64,000 nucleotides of DNA from Fasciolopsis buskii. Lineage: Eukaryota; Platyhelminthes; Trematoda; Plagiorchiida; Fasciolidae. Under the pieces are notes generated by a model. It did not search any database. It was not told where the DNA came from and saw nothing but the letters and a program-made list of their open reading frames with translations. The number at the start of each line of letters is the position of its first letter. Position 1 is the stretch's first letter. The translations under genes and the position numbers were made by a program. Positions 58,331 to 64,000 of this stretch are shown here, piece by piece. The DNA is taken from contig LUCM01001928.1 in the NCBI GenBank assembly GCA_008360955.1, positions 124,001 through 188,000 of the forward strand, in the 5' to 3' direction.

Positions 58331-61300
58331 AAACTGGTAACATTTAGTTGTCCCAGAAAGTCGGTTCTCCGCCCCCCCTTTACCAATAGAATCCCGGTGG
58401 TTGGAAGGGGGCGATAAAATGTGAGAACCGTTGGATAACAATTCAGGTGTGTTTAGTGATATTTTTCTTCTCTATATCTGTTCTACACGTATAACGGTAA
58501 CTTATTAATTAGTTTCTGCTTTAACTTGTCTAAGTCTGTCACTGATGTTGCTTTCTATCAGGCCATTCCTTACATTTTCACTAACAACTTGCTTTTATTC
58601 AGTATTTTCCTGAATACGTAGATTTACATCCAAACGCATCCGCGCGTTTCGAATGTCATTTCTCTCTATTGATCAGCCGCCCATTTGAACTGTCATTTTT
58701 CTACTCAAAAACAGTTACCATCGTTGTCTTGTGAAATTTCTACAGATTACAGATGACAAAACTCTGAGGTAGATCTCTCACCTTTGCATATGTGCAAAGA
58801 ATCTTCGAACGCGATCTTCTCAAATCAGAAGGCTTCGGCACTGGGAGGTAAAATAGAATACCATCTACCGTTTTCTTCCAATCCGTCATCACTTTTCTGC
58901 TATGGGTTTTGCGTATCTGCCTGGGAAAACCTTAAAATTCCCTCTCGAAGACTACCAATTATTAGTCGTGCCTTTCATATTACTAAACGTATACACCATT
59001 AAAGTAGAAAACCAGCATTTGTCAACTTGTGGAGCGTTTGCTCAACAGAAGCTTTCCGATCTGGCTGATGCTGCACCTCACGATCTTCCAAGGTGCCGCT
59101 CTCGAATCTCCGCACGCTCCGCTCCACGTTCTATAGAATCTTTGTCCACTTCTCTTGCCCATCATTTGCCGCGCATCCGGACAAGAAAGGACCGTGGTTA
59201 AGCCTACTACTTGGGCAATCCACTACAAACGCTCAAATCATTTATTTAGCTAGTTTTTTCCTATGTTCTTTTTTAACAGATAACTGCCTGGGTTTAAGAC
59301 AGCCTTGCTCTACGATTTTCTGTGACTGAATTACCGCATCCACTTACTCGAAAGCCTGTTTAGCTTAGCACAATTGGCGGTTATTAAATCCTAGATCAGT
59401 TTGGTTTTATGAAGTATGCTGGACCGGATATTCGGCCCTAGTAATTTAATCGAAATCCTCTATTGCATCCGCTTTGTTGATTTCCATATCGCATTGAAAA
59501 TTATCAGATTCTGGACATGTATTATTTTCGTTTGTGCATAAACTCCATTGGCCCAACCGTGGTTCGCAAGTTTGATTCTTATCTACTCACTTGGTTTGGC
59601 CGTCTCTGTTTCTATCTCGTGGCCTTCTTATCCTAATGCCGGCGTTAAATTTCTTGTCACAAGGCTCATCGACCCCTGCTACCGTCGTTGCCCGTCCACA
59701 TGCCTCAAGTCCATCCACGTTACTCTCGATCATTCAAATGTTCACAATCGTTGTTTAAGTTGATCCGTGCTTTAATTTTCTGTTAGCGTAATCGTCTTGA
59801 CATCCCGATGCTTGCACTATTTCTGATCTACTTATCTTACATTCACCCTTTAAGCTGTAGCTCGCTCGTCGTCAGCCGCAGTTGATTAGTTTTCGTTTGT
59901 GCATTTGCCCACTGTCCTATTCTGTCCTTTTCTTCATCGTGGTGATTTGGTTTGGGTCCGATAAGATTTCTGTTAACACCTTTTGTTACTTTTCTATGCT
60001 ATGTTTCCGAGGTTAGGAGTCACGTGGAGCTCAGGAAGTCATGAAAGGATTCTACTCAAATGGAGTTTAAGGACCAGCGTTGATGCAGTTTCAACTAAAA
60101 TAAGTAATCTGAAGTCCCGTATCAATGAGTCTGGCAGAGTCGCAGGTGTATAATGCGACAAGGCAGAAAAAACACATTGACAAGCGATTTCAGCAACAAT
60201 ATGCTATGAAGTCCAAAATTGCCGGGATATTTGTGATTTAAAACAGCCGACAAAATTTGCCAAGCGCAGAACGTGAGGCAAGCTACCAATCTTAGGTTTA
60301 AACAGGCTCCCGAAGTCAGTAGGAAATTGCGAAGGCGACAGGTTAAAAGAAAGGTGTTAACAAGACAGGTGTAAAATCGGGCAAATAAGATCAGATACAG
60401 GGTAGAAGAAGGGGATTTGGAAAAAAACGTTTAGGTGTGAGTAACTGATTCTTGCGACTCTGATAACTTTAATGATTGAAGCCGATTTTGCTGCATGAGC
60501 AATCCAGGCTTCAGAGTTCTGACTGCTGTAGAGTTCGAAGTGACCAACGATCATTTCCATAATTCCTCACTCAAAACGTTTGATGTAGTTAATAGATACC
60601 TAAAAACGGTTGTATGGTCAGTTCTATACCCACTATCAACCAGCTGTTTAATATGGGTACGTTTCGGGCTATGGTTTCTTGAAGAGCCGTCAGACATTGT
60701 TCTGCGATGCGTTTGGAAAGGTTCCTAATCATGTGTTCCTTATGTTGGGCACTAGAAATGCATTGACTGAGAAGGCAGCTTATGCCTAACTTGACGAATA
60801 ATGAACCACTCTGCTTAGATTTGCATCTTCACCCTGAAGTCAAATATTCGATAGATTCTTTGAGAAGGTGGTACAGGGATAACTGGATCTGGCTTCGAAG
60901 AAATTCATTTCAAAACCATTTTGGGCAGAAGAGCGATTCATTTGCCATACAGTCTGACATACCAAATGTTAAAACTTAGTCTGGGGAAATGATGCGACTT
61001 AAAAAATGCCTCCGAATAAAAACATACCGACCCGGATTATCTGTTCACATCGAACTGCGATTTCTGGAGTTTTTTCGATGAAATGCTTGCACATAATTAT
61101 GGTGAAAGAGACTCGCTTCTTAACCAATGAGGACCATTGCATGGACGGAAGAAGATGCGACAATTATGACCCCAAAATCTGGAGTGGCCCGGGACCACAG
61201 AGCGGTTCGATAGGTCAGGTGTTGTAACGAGCCGGACAACAGCGAATTGCCATCGATCAGCTATCATATCCGACATTCGAACCTCTGATTTGTCCAGATT

Positions 61301-63304
61301 GAGAGATCCTTGATCTACTCGACCATCAGCGGTCAGTGTATTGGAAAGTTTGCAATTTCGGCTTTCTATACTAAGCCATCTATTCACGTATGGCAAAACA
61401 CATTGAGGGTAGACAAAGTGCAAATGGACTAGCGCATGATATTTGAATGTGTACCGGATATGGACACAACTGTTCACATCCAGTGTGAGTGATTTTGTTA
61501 GCAGCAGTCAGTTTGTGGATACGTCCGTGACTAAGTCTCTGGAATTGTCACTATGATGCATTAAAGTAATCTTCTCAGTAAATTAGAACTCTTTGAACAT
61601 CCCAGAAAACTACTGGGGTTCAACACTATCACTGAGAACGAGCAGGCAAAATGACAGGTTTGAAAGCAACTTGTGAGCTACTGGATATTTTTTCTATTCC
61701 TGAAGCTGCATCTTGCCTTTCTTGAATGTGTGTGAATCAGGATTTTTTCATGTTAATTTGTTGTCCAGATATCCGTTTGTTAAAGACAAGTAGTTGATTC
61801 TTTCTTTGAACAGGGAGCACAAAAGTCCAATTGTAACTGGTCTACCTAGCCAGTGAGTTGACCGATGTCGGAAAACGGGGAGTGTAACCTTTACGAGGCT
61901 ATTTTTTTATGGGAAGGGAATAACAGGCACTTGTGATTCGCATTGTTTCACTCCTTCTGAACGTCATTTGGTATAACGCATATTTCATTTGTACCTACGT
62001 CTAAATAGACAAAATCAATGATAGAATTTTCGAAATCATGCATCACGCCCTGCAACACAAGAAATTTCGTTCACTAAACACTTTCTGGGCTTTCTCTCAG
62101 CTCTCAGCTCTCTTCTGATTACTAGCACCACGGATGGGCCAGATTTTCCATCTGCAAGCTGCCGAACAGAACGACTTATCCTCCGTGAGTCATATTCTAT
62201 TTTGGTCTGCCCTGTCGAAATCAGTTTGTGGTGTTTGTTCTTGTCTCAACCTCGCGATTATCAGTTGCCTCCGTTGAACCCTTATTGTTGTTTTTTTCTT
62301 TTGGAATCGTCAATATGCTAATGACTTCTTCAGTACACCGCAGAACCGAATGAGGTCAGTTTTCAGTTTACGTGATCCAACCTGATCGGCAAACTTTCAA
62401 TTAAGGGTATGTCGGATATATGCTTAGTGAACGGAAAATTTTTTCAACTGCTTAAGTGCAAAAGTAAAGCGGTAGATAAATCGCACCTAGTGGAATACTG
62501 TCATCATTTGGAAGAGGTTTCTTGCACGGCAAAGCAATTGAAACGCCTCATATCTACGGATAATTCAAGAATCAACCTGTACAGTTTGGATCAATTTCAG
62601 TTCCCGAAAAAGGGTGCAGCATTGTGGATCCATGCAATACTGTTACGTGCAACTTTTAAGGATAGAACTCATCAAAACTCTACATCGAAAGTTGCGGAAA
62701 CAACCGGATGTGACTAAATCACTTAGGCTATACAAAACCACCGGTGGAACTAGTGAGCCCAGTTTTCGATACTGATTTTTATATCAAATAATATAAGCAT
62801 TTAAACAAAAATGTTACCTAAATTTAAACTTACCATTGATGATGATTAAATAGAGCTAGGCTTGGAAGTTATGGTTCAATGAAAACTGATAAACTTAGCC
62901 GTCCGGATCAGTTTGAGATGAATCAGTTTCGGCATACAAAACAATTAGTACGTTTGAATCTCGTTACCAGTAACATTCTTGGATATGATCATTTTGTATC
63001 CTTTAAGTGAGATTAAAAAAAATGATAAATTTTTGCACCCAAACCACTCACCACAATTCGACTGTTTGATAACAGATGATGTTTAGGGTTCTAATCACAT
63101 GATACTCTAACAAAATAATGTTGACATTTGTACTTCTGGTTTAACAGCTGACCTGTCGTTGAACCGTGACAATTTCCAGTTTGTTTCGACATTTCTCTAT
63201 TATGGAAAAGATGAACGGATATCCTCTGTCGTAGCAATGCTCTTCCAGATCGCACTATCCACTCTGCAAACGAAACGGAAACCCACTATCCTAATCAATC
63301 TTTA

Positions 63305-63470
63305 ATGTTAGTAGTAAGAGATTAAGTTTCCCATAAAGTATTTGTCGTTTACCTGACGGTTAGAAACCTGTGGGAGCACTATACAGATGTTTCATTCTTG
63401 TTGTGGATCATCGGCAGTGCATATCACTATTGCTCGATTTGGGACACGTACCCGAGATGAGCGAGTGTAA
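63305..63470. mobile_element. Foldback element, diverged left half (right edge)
   Basis: It begins ATGTTAGTAGTAAGAGATTA, the outer end seen at 21.62 kb. It continues with the left arm in degraded form: CCTGTGGGAGCACTATACAG, GTTTCATTCTTGTTGTGGAT, CATCGGCAGTGCATATCAC, and then a TTTGGGACACGTACCCGAG stretch in the place of the core. The right arm is absent. Confidence 0.55.
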
Positions 63471-64000
63471 ATCAAAACCTTTAGCCTTCAAGCTACCTGG
63501 TACGCTCCCGACGGTTCACTACACTATACATGACCACGAGCCACTGGCACAGCAGTCACCCTCTACTGATAGATCACTTCTCTACAGGTGGCTCTAATAC
63601 GGCGAGGGTTTCGAACATGGCATACAGGGATTGGCTATTTGGCATGTGATGGTAGTAGGGGGTTGTGTGCTTTCACGGCTACACCTGAAAACAGGGAGAC
63701 AACAATGCAGTCTTTTAAGGCCCAGTTAGACCCTTGTATCACATAATGAATAATTTTGCGAAATCTCTAATGATAATCCCCGTCGTATCTTGAAAAGTAA
63801 TTTTTCAGTTTCGAGAAATTGACCTCTCATGCTGGTTGGGAACAACGTTTTAAAACGGTCTCGGGTTTAAGATGGACTTGGTTTGACTGGAAGGTGAGTT
63901 ATCGAATCACCCTGTCTCAACTCTGACGCACTTAAGTGGGGGGGCTGTTTCCGTGCATTTGTCGTGATACAGGCCCAATATGAATGAGACCAGCCTACCA

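Larger units (their letters stand above)
54566..64000. other. Upstream flank without recognised gene
   Basis: From the candidate promoter to the right edge I find only the SINE at 58.15 kb, the half foldback at 63.3 kb and the weak ORF at 57.07 kb. The segment 58.9-60.0 kb is unusually C/T-rich on the plus strand, which by itself keeps several frames open. Confidence 0.5.

Noticed and set aside
58902..59763. Several overlapping plus-strand frames of 71-99 codons
   Set aside because: The segment is C/T-rich, which suppresses stop codons; no domain or splice structure is convincing.

Overview
The window looks like a piece of a metazoan genome, most probably a flatworm and perhaps a trematode. 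Coding sequence is sparse, the splice sites are GT/AG spliceosomal, the introns are very long, and the background holds tRNA-headed SINEs and decayed non-LTR retrotransposons. The species assignment is inference. No bacterial-style genes, rRNA, functional tRNA or CRISPR arrays were seen.

The main content is one gene on the minus strand: the 5' part of a voltage-gated calcium channel alpha-2/delta subunit (CACNA2D family, most like the alpha-2/delta-3 type). I recovered eleven coding exons by reading splice sites and testing reading-frame continuity. In order of transcription they are 54157-54275, 23427-23505, 17861-17980, 17491-17566, 14954-15027, 13655-13733, 10081-10212, 7771-7837, 5418-5568, 4851-4925 and 2482-2571. 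Joined, they make 1062 nt (354 codons) with every phase compatible. The product runs from a signal peptide, through the N-terminal helical region and the conserved block before the VWA domain, into the VWA domain with its metal site (DxSxS). It is cut off by the left edge of the window, so the Cache domains, the delta part and the GPI/membrane end lie outside. Intron 1 is about 30.6 kb.

Right of the first exon, 54.3-54.6 kb looks like a promoter: an ETS-like site, an 18-bp GATC palindrome and a cluster of CCAAT boxes. From there to 64 kb I recognise no gene with confidence. One 126-codon plus-strand ORF at 57.07 kb, with hydrophobic ends, is a weak candidate.

The introns hold several repeat families. 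(1) A tRNA-headed SINE at 4.2 kb, 6.65 kb (minus) and 58.15 kb, with a diverged copy at 12.5 kb. (2) A foldback element whose long inverted arms enclose a tRNA-like promoter, at 21.6 kb and 41.7 kb, with partial copies at 8.6 kb and 63.3 kb. (3) Relics of a non-LTR retrotransposon: an endonuclease part at 25.8-26.4 kb and a reverse transcriptase part at 47.4-48.5 kb, both full of stops and frameshifts. (4) A ~100-bp interspersed repeat at 15.85 kb (minus), 48.7, 49.7 and 51.4 kb. (5) Microsatellites.

Two exon-like segments on the minus strand that do not belong to the main transcript (15616-15804 and 46338-46578) are the most puzzling unexplained signals.
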